A DNA stretch of 64,000 nucleotides from Casuarina equisetifolia. Its lineage: Eukaryota > Streptophyta > Magnoliopsida > Fagales > Casuarinaceae. The translations under genes were made by a program, and so were the position numbers. The notes beneath the pieces are model-generated. The model was not told the origin of the DNA, did not search any database, and saw nothing but the letters and a program-made list of their open reading frames with translations. The stretch is taken from the NCBI GenBank assembly GCA_028551475.1, contig CM052359.1:21081583-21145582 (forward strand), read 5' to 3'. Within the stretch, counting starts at the first letter, position 1. The number at the start of each line of letters is the position of its first letter. This document shows, piece by piece, positions 35,102 to 46,600 of the stretch.

Positions 35102-36579
35102 CAAAGTTCAAGATAAAATCCATTCATAAACCTTCGTGATATACAAAAAGTATTAAGGATTATTGTCCTATATCGAAAAGCAAAAGTTTTAGATCGTGGT
35201 TAAACATGGATCTTGTCTTCTCATTCATAAACTTACTTTCTTTAGATTGAATTTTAAAACTTTTTTTTTATAATTTTTCGTCCCCACGAAATTCAATGTG
35301 CTATTAAAAAAGAAAAGACACTAAATGCCAAATAGATTCAAAATTTTGGTTGTCTTACAATCCAGAAGTGTTTCCTTTCATCATTCTGTCAGAAATCCCC
35401 ACGTCTAACTTTAGCATTGTCTTCTATTTAGGGTGGAGAGTATTTAGGAGTCAGCAAAGGGAGGATGGAATTCAATGATGAACATCGAAAATCATGATGT
35501 CGAGGGAGAGATGTCAATGCTATGGCTTTATCAGGTTTCCCTTATCCTCTCGACAGATTGGAACTATTCTTTGGCTGCCTTTGTTGAAATACTGCAGGGG
35601 ACCTGCACGCTTGCTTTCAAAAAGAAAGATGGCTTTCCACAACCATGTTCTTGCCACTGCTTTACGGCCAAGCTTGACTTAGACGACATACAACGAGTTG
35701 ATCCATTGCCTCCTTACTGGAAATGCAAGCAACTATGCCCTGTTGCTTTCTCCTATCAAAGAATATTACATTCAACCTTCAAAGCCAGCTAATCTGTCTC
35801 CCAAACAAGATAAGGAGGCACAATTTGCTTTTTGGAATGTGTCTACATCAGTCTATGCAAGAACTTTAACCCTTCTTAACCCCATTATGGCCACAAATAT
35901 TGACTTATTACAGCATTAAAATATTTAAATTTGCTTGAAGGTCATTTGCTTGTAACTCATGTCAATGTTAAAGGTATGAGTTAGATACCAAATTTAATGT
36001 TTTTGTTTTAAGGTATGTGTCGTTAAGAAACTATTAGGTAAGATAAACAAATTCACTTACGGACAATTGTTAACCAAAATAGTTTTCCTCAGGTAAGATA
36101 TAAATCTCATTGAACATTATTAGGAACTACATTTTAAGCATACATTACTCCATTCGATTATAGGATCATTGCAAGCTTTAAAAAATATTGGAAGTTGGCA
36201 TTTGAACTATAGTAATGGTATTCAAGTTAGACTAGTGCTCTTAAACAATTAACCTAGGATGAGAACCCAAAGCATATATGAAGTCTCATATGCTTTAAAT
36301 AATAATTAAAAGGTAATGAAAAAAATTGAAGTATATTGATATATTATTCCAATGTTGGATTGAAATATGATTTATTTATTTTTTATTATTAAAAGGAAGA
36401 TTGGTTGATACTTTTTCCTACATGTATGTATAAATAAATTATGAAATTTTGAAGTAAGTCTAAAACTTTGTATAAATGAGCCCATCAAAAGAGGTTCTCA
36501 AATTATTCTTTTGCAGTACATTTGTAGTGTTCAAAAAATGATTTATTTATTTATTTATTTACTTTTAACTAAGGGTGTT

Positions 36580-36928
36580 TGTTTGGATATGTGGTTAAGG
36601 GAATAGTCATGTCAGTGGCTGCCACATCAGCTACTGAAATAGCTATTGTAAGAGCCCGTAACACCTACAGCCGCCCACAACAACACTCAAGTGGCTGCTA
36701 TGAACTCATCTCAACACAACAAGAGGCGTGCATCATGGGGAGATTGGACAGGAGCAGCTCATCATACTGACCCCAACTCATTTTGTTTGCTTATATAAAC
36801 ATATGTATAGTTTAGTTTTAACTTCATCACAAGATCAATAACTCGTTTTGTAATAGATTATCATTAGGGTTTTCTTGCTTAATCAATGAAAGAGCAACTT
36901 TTCACCTTACTTCCATAGTATTTTGACA
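36580..36928 (+). repeat. 5' LTR of the second copia element
   Basis: Starts TGTTTGGATATGTGGTTA and ends TTTTGACA. It contains a TATA-like TATATAAACA near 36,793 and closely matches the 3' LTR. Confidence 0.93.
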
Positions 36929-39900
36929 TGGTATCGAGAGCTTAGGTTCTCTTCACTGTGTTTTCCATTAATCAAGCTTAAAACTCATTCATTTTTATCC
37001 GATCCAAATCATGTCCGCTCAAAACCCATAAATCAGAGTTTTCTAGCTAATTTCTAGTCAAAACCAAGCCCCAAAATGTCCTCCGATATTTTTCTGATGC
37101 AAACAGGACCGCACCCCAACTCGGCGTTGCGCTTATTTTGGCAACCTAACCCAAAATGGTAGAGTCTTAATTCACTCGTCTATCCAAATAAGACGATGAT
37201 CAAAACGATGATGTGTCATTACTCTTGCCTTTAGTGGAACAACACCGTTTGTTATTCAGGATAAATAACCCTAAAATGACGGTGCTTCACTCAAGCAATA
37301 TTGCTGCACAGCCCTAGCAACGACACTGTTTCTCCTTTTAGACGACGTCATTCTAATCCAAGCTTTATCTAGCTACCAGGATGGCATATTTCAACCATTC
37401 CACGTTATATGTGCTGTCACACAATCGAAGTGGGGGAAACCAAATGGGGCTTCACACCTATCACCATGTTCCTCCACCCACTCTACCTCATCAAGAAATG
37501 GAAAACAGGGTCCAAACCCTAGATTACTCCGACCCTCTATATTTGTAGCCAAGAGACACAAATTCGACAGCACTAGTAGCGATTAAATTTGACGAAACCA
37601 TAAATTATGCAACCTAGAATGAGACGATGACAATCACGCTCTCAATCAAAAACAAATTTGTGTTTGTCAACAAGTCCTACACTATGCCAAAACCTGACTC
37701 CCTGACCCGAAAACAGTGGAATCGATACAATGACCTCTGTTGTGGGTGAATCGTGAATTCGATCGGTGTGAACCTCCACAATGGCCTTCTCTACACCAAA
37801 CAATGGTTGAAATGTGCTTAGAGCTCTACAGCCAATACCAATAGGTCGATCATTCTAGGGTTTTCGACCTAACCACCGAATTGTGCACAATTCAACAAGG
37901 GGGAGAGTCAATTTTGACCTATTTCAGGCAATTAAAGTAATTTTAGAATGAGTTTAATCCTTGATTGAGCTAAAAAGGCCTAGAATGGCCTCCTTCGAAG
38001 AATGGCAAGAACATGAAGAAGAAATGAAATTCTTTCAGTTCATTCGAGGTCTTGATTATTTTTTTTACCAATTCGAGAACAAATTTTGCTTATGCAGCCT
38101 CCTTCGAATCTTTTGCAAGCTTATTCCATCATCTACAAAGCAAAATATCGTCGTAGCTTGTTAGGGAAGACAACTGGTGAATTTGCTTTTGTTATGGCGA
38201 AAGGTCGGGTCAACATAAAAGGCTTAGGAGGTGGGTTATGGGCTATTGCGACGACCACACCTATAGGGACAACTTCTTTAGGCGATGAACGACCAGTCAC
38301 GAATGATGGGCTGTTTATAAGACTTGCGATGAACGACATGTCATTTATGCTTAAAGCAGCGTGAAATGACAGGTCATTTAGAGCGAGGCAAAATGACACT
38401 TGTACCCTTTGTGGAAAAAAATGGCGTAAAAGAGAAGAATGTTACCACCTAGTGGGACCGCAATGTGAATATTGCAAAGGATATGGTCATGAGAAAAAAG
38501 AGTGTTACAGACTTCATGGTTTTCCACCAAGGCACAGAAACTACAAGGAAGAAGCCAAGGTCAATCTAGTAACGAAGGATCTGGATCACATCTTCATCAC
38601 CAAGATAGATTATCAAAAATTCATGCAATTCCTAAACATCAACCAGGATAGTCAGGCCTATTTGACAGGTATGTTACATTCTCCTAATCAATGTTAGATA
38701 ATTGATTCTGGTGCTAGTAACCATATTATTGCAAACTTACCATACCTAAATTCAATTCCCTCACAAGAGTCAACCAATACACGTATACCATCACTACCCT
38801 CAACTGAACCACTTAACATATTTTTAGATGATGATACCTTGCCCACATTAAATACCTCACTTGAAACATAACCAAAAATGGTCTCCCAACATTCCACTAG
38901 GAATATTATACCTCCTTTATGGTCGAAAGATTATGTATGCCTTACCATTCATAGAGTAGAAATAGAATCATTGGTCTACCCCTTTTCAACCTACATATCA
39001 TATGACTATTTACCACTGGATAACCAGCACTTTATTGCATCCATATCAGCTGATGTTGAGCCAATGCATCACCATAAGGCATTTGACAATCCTAGATGAC
39101 AAGAAACCATGGCTCAAGAGATAAAGGCATTGGAGACAAATGATACATGGGAACTAGTGGACTTACCTCGAGGGAGAAAACCCATTGATTGCAAATGGTT
39201 GTACAAGATCAAGTATAAGACTAATGGTACAATAGAAAGATATAAGGCAAGATTAATGGCAAAAGGATATAGTCAGAAAGAAAGAGTAGACTATCATGAG
39301 ATCTTCACACTAGTGGTGAAACACATCACAATTAGGTGTGCCTTATCTTTGGCAGCTTAAAACCACTAGAACATTCATTAGATGGATGTGAACAACGCTT
39401 TTTTGCAAGGGGATCTAGATGAAGAGGTTTACATGAAACCCCCACCATGTGATCCAACAGAGAATAACAAGAAATTTTGTAGATTAAAGAAGTCTATTTA
39501 TGAGCTCAAGTTGGTAGCTAAACAATAGTATAAGAAATTCACAGAAGCTCTCCTCGCAGCCGGTTATAAGAACTTTATGCATGACACCTCATTATTTGTC
39601 CACAAAAGAGGTAATCTCATTGTCATCGTTATGATTTATGTTGACGATATATTCATTATAGGCAGTGACAGAGGGATACTATAGTTGAAAGCACATCTTT
39701 ACTCTATTTTTTATATTAAGGACTTAGGAGATCTCAAGTTTTTTCATGGGATTGAGATCCTTAAAAATGACAAAGTAATTCATTTAAGTTAATGCAAGTA
39801 CATTCTCGAAATAATGGATGAGATGGGACTTGGGGGCAGTAGGCCAGAAAATAACCCCATGGACACCAATTTGTCGTTGGCTACTTTTAAACATCATCAG

Positions 39901-40450
39901 GGAGCAACAGTACCTCGAGATGATTATCTACTACTAAGTGAACCATTCAAGTATCAATAGCTCATAGGAAAGCTGGACTATCTTATCGTCACTAGACCTG
40001 ACATTTCTTACACTGTACACAACTTGGCTCAGTTTATGCATTTGCCCAAGAAATCTCACTGGGAAGCAATCATCAAACTAGTCAAGTATATTAAGAATTA
40101 CCCATGCATTAGTTTACTTATTCCTGCCTCGGGAGGTTATAAGATAAGGGCATACTGCGATTCAAATTATGCAACATGCAAGGTTGAGAGGAAATCAGTC
40201 ATTGATTTTTGCATCATGCTTAGAGAAGCCCTCATTTCCTAGAAAAGTAAGAAACAATGAGTAGTATCTCTATCTTCCACAGAAGTAGAATATAAAGCAA
40301 TAGCCTACACATCATCTGAGATCATCTGGCTATTAGGCCTTTTGGGAGACATGGGGATTGAAGTCCTATGACTAGTAACTCTACATTGTGATAACAAGGC
40401 ATTGATGGAGCTATCAGCAAACCCCATGGTGCATCAGCGCACTAAACACA

Positions 40451-40830
40451 TAAACGTTGATTGCCATTTCATCATAGAAAAGATCAAGCACAGCCTTATC
40501 AGAACACAATATGTGAGAACTAGAGATCAACTAGCAAATGTCTTCAGAAAGGCTCTAGGAGCAAATTAGCATATACATCTCCTTGGCAAGTTGAATGTCA
40601 TTAACTCTTATCGACCTTTAGCTTGAAAAAAGATCAAGCGCGACCTTATCACATAGATGTTGATTGCCATTTCATCAGAGAAAAGATCAAGTGCAGCCTT
40701 ATCAGAACACAATATGTGAGAACTAGAGATCAACTAGCAAATTTCTTCACAAAGGCTCTAGGAGCAAATTAGCATATACATCTCCTTGGCAAATTGAACG
40801 TCATTTACTCTTATCGACCTTTAGCTTGAG
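40451..40830 (+). repeat. 203-bp tandem duplication at the 3' end of the copia pol region
   Basis: GTTGATTGCCATTTCATCA begins at 40,456 and again at 40,659. Both copies carry the end of the RNase H region (AGAACACAATATGTGAGAAC, GCTCTAGGAGCAAATTAGC) and stop just before the polypurine tract. Confidence 0.92.
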
Positions 40831-40836
40831 AGGGGA

Positions 40837-41190
40837 TGTTTGGATATGTGGTTAGGGGAGCAGCCACATCTGCCACATCAACTAGACAACAGCTACTTCA
40901 GTAGCTGCTATAAAAGCCCGCAGCACCTACGGCCGCCCATAGCAGCACTCAAGTAACTATTGTGAACTCACCTCAACACAGCAAGTGGCATGCATCATGG
41001 AAAGATTGGACAGGAGCAACTCATCACACCGACCCCAACTTATTTTGTTTGCTTATATAAACGAATGTATAGTTTAGTTTTAACTTCACCACAGGATCAA
41101 TAATCCATTTTGTAATAGATTATCATTAGGGTTTTCTTGCTTAATCAATGAAAGAGCAACTTTTCACCCTACTTCCATAGTATTTTAACA
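40837..41190 (+). repeat. 3' LTR of the second copia element
   Basis: Starts TGTTTGGATATGTGGTTA and ends TTTTAACA. It is preceded directly by the polypurine tract and is 354 bp against 349 bp for the 5' LTR. Confidence 0.93.
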
Positions 41191-41195
41191 ATGTT

Positions 41196-41889
41196 CAAGT
41201 AGCCAAGTACATATCTAAGGCTTTTTTTTTTTTTTGTTCAAATATTTGGGAACACATACATATGAGGTTTTTTGTTGTTTATTTTGAACAACATAAGAAT
41301 TTCAAAGTTGATTCTCCCTATATATTGTCATTTTCTCTTGACAAATCTATCTAGGTGTAAATTCCACCTATACTAAGATCATTTTCACATAAGAGATATG
41401 TTTATAAACGGATTTTCGGAAAAATAATACTTTAAGAAGTTGAGCTTACGAGAGTCTCAATCAGTCAAGGAATAAGGAAAAAAATTGTTACACGTATGAA
41501 GAAAGAGGTACTCTTTATACTCAACAAGAATAATATTCCAGTAAAACTAAAATTGAAATGTTTACTTAGCAAATCATAGAGTAATTATTTTTATAAAACA
41601 AAGTAATTAATGGCCTAAGGTAAGGTTTGTTTAAACTTCTTATAATATTTTTTAATTTATTAAATGTAGACCATGATATTTTCAAAAAAGTGCTTTATTT
41701 AAGGTTGATAAGTGCAGCTAAGACCTTGGGTTCTCTTGATGCGAGGCTCCCACGCTGGTGACACTCACCTCCATCCGTGCCTCCGGCGACGAAAGGTCCA
41801 ACGTCTCGGGTTGAGGATTTATGCATTTTTGTCGTGGAAAGAATCTGGCAATTCTAAAATTTAGGGCTTTTGAGTCTCCATCGAGCACT
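41196..41889. other. Spacer between copia 3' flank and the PWWP pseudogene
   Basis: AT-rich sequence to about 41,700, then a GC-richer stretch that may belong to the pseudogene's original leader. Nothing else was recognised. Confidence 0.35.
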
Positions 41890-42375
41890 ATGCGTACACC
41901 GGCGCGTAGACGTAGGGCGAGAGCCAGTTGGGTCCCGGTGATCTCGTCCTTGCCAAGTACAAGGAGGGGCTCCCTCCTTGGCCTGCCAAGATAAGCAGTC
42001 CTGAAGACTGGAAGCTGCCACCAAATCCAAAATAATACTTCGTCCAATTCTTTGGAACCAAAGAAATAGGTTTTGTTGCCCCAGCGGACATCCATGCATT
42101 CACTTGCGAGGTTAAGAGTAAGTTGTCTGCTCCGTGCCAGCGTAAAATAGTGAAGTGCTTTCTTCAAGCTGTGCAGGAAATTTTTGTGGCACTTGACAAG
42201 GTAGACGAGAAGGCATCTGACCAGTATCGTCGCCAGGGGGAGCTAGAGCAGCTGCAGCGGCAGGTCGAGCAGTGGCGGCAGCAGCTGCAGCAGTAGCGCG
42301 TGCAGAAGCGGCAGCAGCAGCAACTCCAGCAGTGCTAGCAGCAGCAGCTCCAGATTCAGTAGCAGAACAGGATGT
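41890..42375 (+). pseudogene. HUA2-like PWWP-domain fragment, dead, with CAG-rich tail
   Basis: From 41,922 the forward frame reads GPGDLVLAKYKEGLPPWPAK, then ISSPEDWKLPPNPK, a TAA at 42,033-42,035, and then YFVQFFGTKEIGFVAPADI. This is the N-terminal PWWP chromatin-reader domain of plant HUA2/HUA2-LIKE pre-mRNA-processing proteins, where the text normally continues PKKYFVQFFGTEEI. A start-like ATG at 41,890 (MRTPARRRRA, recalling the basic HUA2 N-terminus) is one frameshift away. After the domain the frame runs into a glutamine-rich tract (about 42,230-42,375) made of CAG codons and interrupted by TAG at 42,294. I see no introns and no later HUA2 exons. A longer reverse-strand ORF across this region is a shadow of the old coding sequence. 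Confidence 0.85.
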
Positions 42376-43274
42376 GATGTTTTCACAATTGCTGTTGGGA
42401 AAGTTACAAGGTTAAAGAAAAAACTTAGGAAGGTAGAAGACAATTAAGTGACCTTTGAAAATAACGTGGTTTCTTTTGAAATTGTATGCTTGAAGTTACG
42501 TCAACGGTGTATTTGTTTAGTAGATATCTAATGGTTTTGAAATGAAACGATGTGCGGGTTTTGAGATAGAATTTGTCTTTAACCTTAAAATGAGATGATG
42601 TACTACATATGAGATATAACATGTCTTTAGTCTTGTATTATTATGATAATTCTTACAAAAAAAAATACCACCAAGATTGAAGGTTCAAAGAATGTAAGAC
42701 AAATGAGAAGAGCAAGAAAAGTTCTTTTATATTGCAATAGGCAATAAAGTCTTTTCTTTTTTGACTTTTTATTGGACAAAGGAGTTTAATATCAAATTAT
42801 AAGAAATTTGTAATATGTCTTATAAACTTAGATAACCTCTCCTCAAAACCAGGTATCCCTTTTGTTTTCTTTAAATCAGGTACATCTTGTAAACTTGTGT
42901 TTAGATTGGACGCTCAAATTGCAAGATTAAGTTAATGCTTTCTGGATGAAGGTGGTTGGTAAGCCACTACAGGGAGAAGGATAGAGCCGAGAAGCCAAGC
43001 GAGAATTGAGAAATATGGGAGACCAAACAAGTAAGAGGTGACAAGGGACAACTTCCTTGCACCTCTCCATGTATATTTTAGTGATAAGACGCCGAGATAA
43101 GCCAACCCATGCTCTTGAGGGTCGAGCTTGCTGCCAAGGAATCAGGAGACAGGTCAAAGAAGATAACACTAGCGAAATTCATATAAAATAAAGATTGGGT
43201 TTGTTGTATTACAGAATATTGTACCAAGAAGCTTTCAGGACAGGTCGGTGCTGTCTTCTTCTGATGACTTTTCA
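42376..43274. other. Spacer upstream of the phytosulfokine gene
   Basis: No gene was recognised. Two overlapping minus-strand ORFs (about 42,927-43,302) have no identifiable domain. The right end holds the PSK promoter. Confidence 0.35.
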
Positions 43275-43280
43275 TATATA
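43275..43280 (+). promoter_or_regulatory. TATA-like box of the phytosulfokine gene
   Basis: TATATA lies 54 bp upstream of the ATG at 43,329, which would leave a very short 5' UTR. A more distal start is possible. Confidence 0.35.
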
Positions 43281-43328
43281 GGGTGCCTTGGTTCCACAGC
43301 ATCTATTACAGGGCTCAGAGCAAGTACC

Positions 43329-43697
43329 ATGAGGTTTTCGAAACTCGCTTTCTTTCTCTTTCTGGTTTTCTGCTATTTGACATTTGTATCTGAGGGGAAA
43401 TCAGATACCACTGAATCGTTCGTGGGCTCTGGAGGGGCTTCAGCAAATGAGGTAGGGTGTATCTCTCTCTCTCTCTCTCTCTCTCTGTGCATATACACAC
43501 TAAAATTTACAGACTTCTTCTGTAATGTAGTTAAACACTAAAATTTACACTTGTTAGCAAGACTTTGATAATGGTATATGAAACAGGGAAGAGCTGAGTG
43601 TGGCCAGGGGGTTGTCGAGTGCAAAGAAGAAAGTCGTGCGTCGGCAGATAATCTTTTCGAGAATGAAGATTACATCTACACCAACTCTCTTCCTTGA
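43329..43697 (+). CDS. PSK-like: Phytosulfokine-type peptide precursor with pentapeptide YIYTN
   Basis: Exons 43,329-43,451 and 43,587-43,697 join in phase 0 (GT-AG) to give 77 aa. Residues 1-21 form a signal peptide (KLAFFLFLVFCYLTF core). A variable acidic and Ser/Gly-rich middle follows, then the family's conserved Cys pair (AECGQGVVEC, C46 and C53). The C-terminus is ENEDYIYTNSLP. The Asp before the first Tyr and the Tyr-Ile-Tyr-Thr core match phytosulfokine, a secreted growth peptide. It is tyrosine-sulfated by TPST, released by subtilases and sensed by PSKR receptor kinases. Canonical PSK is YIYTQ; here codon 74 is AAC (Asn). Precursor length, the intron after the variable region and the C-terminal placement all fit the family. 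The intron carries a (CT)n tract at about 43,461-43,486. Start choice is clear: it is the only ATG giving a signal peptide. Confidence 0.9.
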
Positions 43698-46600
43698 AGG
43701 ATGTACCTATTCGTACTGTAAATTTGCTTTCTAAGGAGCAGTTTCTATTGTGTCCTTCATGCTCTTTAGAGCAACACCCTTATTTTTCTTAATGAGTAAT
43801 ATCGCCAGCTAGCTTGGATTGACTGTATATCTATTGTGGAGTCCACTGATGCTGCTTCTATTTACGAAATCATGACATCTTCCAAAGCATATCTTCCTCC
43901 GATCATCAGTCAAATGGTGATCTTGCAGCTCGCAGAACAATTAAGCTCCAAGTTTAAAAGGGTTGCTTTCGCTTGAAAAGAAACAATTTAGAGAGAGAGA
44001 CGGTGAAATAAAGAAAAAAAAAATGCACTCCCCAAGAGATACATGTTTTATATTGTCGCAGGAAGCATGGTCACCATAACCAGCAATATAAAACTCAATC
44101 ATCAATAACTATGTTTTACTTTTTTGCCTCTCAAAGCCAATCATAGTTTGGGGTAGATCTAAAAAGAAAGTAAACAGCCAATCAAATCCTGTCATGAAGC
44201 AAGCATAATTGTTCTTCACTGTTAAGGTTCCACTTAAGAACTGTACTTTCCCCATTGTTCGCGATTTGCAGTAGTCAATGTCAAGTGAATAACCACAAAG
44301 GAAGTCTAATCTTCTTGTTTTACAATTTCTTCAATCGCTGAACGGGGCTTCTCGCTTTCTTTTGGTTTGGTTATGATTCAGTAGCACTAATATGCCTTAC
44401 ATGGTAGCAGACTCGACCTCATAAATTTCTTTAAATTTTCTCAGATCCGCTGCATCTTGAAGCCTGATGTGTTTCTCAAATCAGAATTTGGAAGTGGGAG
44501 AAAATTTATCTTCCAAGACAATTTGTTCCTGATGAACTGAAAAGGCCAGGCAACGGGATTAGTATGTTTATAATATAGAAGCATGGGTGTCATCCTACTG
44601 AAATCTATGGATGAAAGTTTCCCAGCGTGTTGATTTGGCTCATCTTGATCGTGAGTTTTGCTGTTTGCTTTGAGCAAATAAATTGTATCCTTGAAAAGAC
44701 TGACAACTACTTTTCTGCAAAAGGAAGACTAACTTGAAGGCTTACTTTCCAATCTCCCTTCCGACAGACTTCTTAGTTGGTGTGGGTTACAAGATAAGAA
44801 TACTAGAAAATACAACACTTTTCGTGTCATTTAGGTTCAGCTGATCTCTCTTGAAGCACTAAGATAATGGTGAGTGAAATGAACTGGTGGCAAATTGCTG
44901 GGTCATTCAAGATTCTCTTTTTCTCGCACATGCAGAGCATAATTATTGCGAGGAACAGCACGGGAACATGACCAAGTGGGAATCTTGAGTAATCATTTCT
45001 TTTTCATGGCAGACTTTTGCATCGTTAGAAAAATTTAGATACGTGAGTGCTAAAATATCATCTTTGCTTTATTGTACTAAAATTATTGTTTCTGTTTCAA
45101 AGTGAGTGAATTTCATTGTTTTTAGACCATGTAAGGCCCTAAACCCAATTTTTTGTTTTAATAGCAAAATGGCATGCCTTAAACCAACTCATACAGCTAT
45201 CTTTTACCAATAATGTATTAGCTAAATCAAATATTATCAACAGTTTCCGCCAATGAGACGGAATCTCTTCTTCATCATCTTCTTTCCAGGCTTCTCCGTG
45301 GTAGCCTTTCTTCTTTTTGTCTAACAGAAACTACAGAAAACAAAACAGTTCCTAAATATTGGAGTGAAGGTCATTCTACTGTGATTTTATGTATTGTAAC
45401 AATGGAGTTCTAAACAAGCAAACCTTTGAGCGGCTTCAAGGGGCCACCATCTTTAATGGCTTTTCCCTTGGCGTTGGGCCAAGGAAAACTTGAACCAGGC
45501 CTGTTCTTTGTCCGATTGTCATTTTTTATTTTCTATGTTTCCATCCGTCGCTAAGAAGATTCTTGGGATCCTACCAGTTCTTTATTTCTTTTTTCTTTAC
45601 CATATAAATGGAATCTTACCTGGCTTACGGCCAAAGAAAAAGAAATCTAAATTACAATAGCTGTTTATAACATTAATTGATGAGGCGCTTTTGGTACACG
45701 GACTAAGATTTGAAAACCAGCTATCTTCTTCACCACTTTCAGTTTCGTAAAATATGGTTACTAGGCAACAATATTTAAATAAGAACCGCGGTATAAATAT
45801 GATGCTACATGAAGCTAAATATCCGACATTCAACTACGAAGACATTTACATGAACCATACTCGGCACTAAAACTTGAGAAGGTAGCAGCTGCAAGCCAGC
45901 TGAGATGCTGCTGCATATGTAGCAATTTATTTTAAAAGCTTCCAAATCAGAGAGAATCTGTGCGGGCCCGCATATACTTAAACTGCTTCAAGCAAAAGAT
46001 TGTTGCTAAAAATCTGAATAAATTGAAAGCAAGCTGTGTAACAACTCCCCTCTGTTGCTGAAAGTCTACGGCAGAGAGCTTTCCAGGTTTACAACTATCT
46101 TAAGATTTGCACCAGAGGAAGTTCAGAAAAATCAGGGGAAAAAAATGACGCAGCACATCTTATTGAATAGATTTGTTCGTCTCACAAAATTACATACCGT
46201 TAACAACTTTTATGGGAGCTAACACTATCAACATGGACAATACAATTTTCATACATGTAATTCCCAGTTGACGCTGAAAGCCATCCTGCAAGGCCATCAG
46301 CCTGCGAAGGAAGACACCACGTCAAGAGTCTTTTTGAGCCCTTACAGAGGGTTTTTTGTGAAAACTGGTAATATATAACGAGTGGCTTTAGCTAATCTAA
46401 TTAGAAGCTTGACTCTCACCATAAGTTGGAACCTTTAGCTCCTATCGATTGTAAAAGAAACCTTGATCTAAGAGCACCTCTAAGCTCTTTCCTTTTTTTG
46501 ATTACTTGTGAGGTCAAGAGAGCTTTTTATGTGCTGAGACTCCACCTCTAGATCTGCAATGTGCCAAACCCAGGGAACTGCAGTGGTCCAAAGTCAAGAT

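Larger units (their letters stand above)
33615..36574. other. AT-rich spacer upstream of GHR1
   Basis: No intact gene was seen. A 105-codon forward ORF at 35,475-35,792 is GC-richer than its surroundings but has no recognisable domain; I treat it as chance or a relic. Separate entries cover the 124-bp duplication and the (TA)n tract. Confidence 0.4.
36580..41190 (+). mobile_element. Ty1/copia retrotransposon with both LTRs and an internal deletion
   Basis: The 4,611-bp element has LTRs at 36,580-36,928 and 40,837-41,190 (both TG...CA) and a tRNA-Met primer site (TGGTATCGAGAGC, 36,929). The polypurine tract GAGAGGGGA lies at 40,828-40,836. Flanks read GTGTT (36,575-36,579) and ATGTT (41,191-41,195), a 4-of-5 target duplication. 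Gag includes a CCHC knuckle (CEYCKGYGHEKKEC, about 38,463-38,504). The protease motif DSGASNH (about 38,704) is followed only about 400 bp later by reverse transcriptase (GRKPIDCKWLYKIK, about 39,172). GAG-pre-integrase and integrase are therefore missing. RT has MIYVDDIFII (about 39,632-39,661) and is followed by RNase H (AYCDSNYATC, SSTEVEYKA). Several in-frame stops rule out autonomous activity. Confidence 0.95.

Noticed and set aside
35475-35792. 105-codon forward ORF in the GHR1-copia spacer
   Set aside because: No domain, signal peptide or promoter context; the amino-acid text looks random apart from a mild GC rise.
41718-42167. 149-codon minus-strand ORF
   Set aside because: It is the reverse shadow of the HUA2-like PWWP pseudogene; the forward frame gives a recognisable domain and the reverse frame does not.
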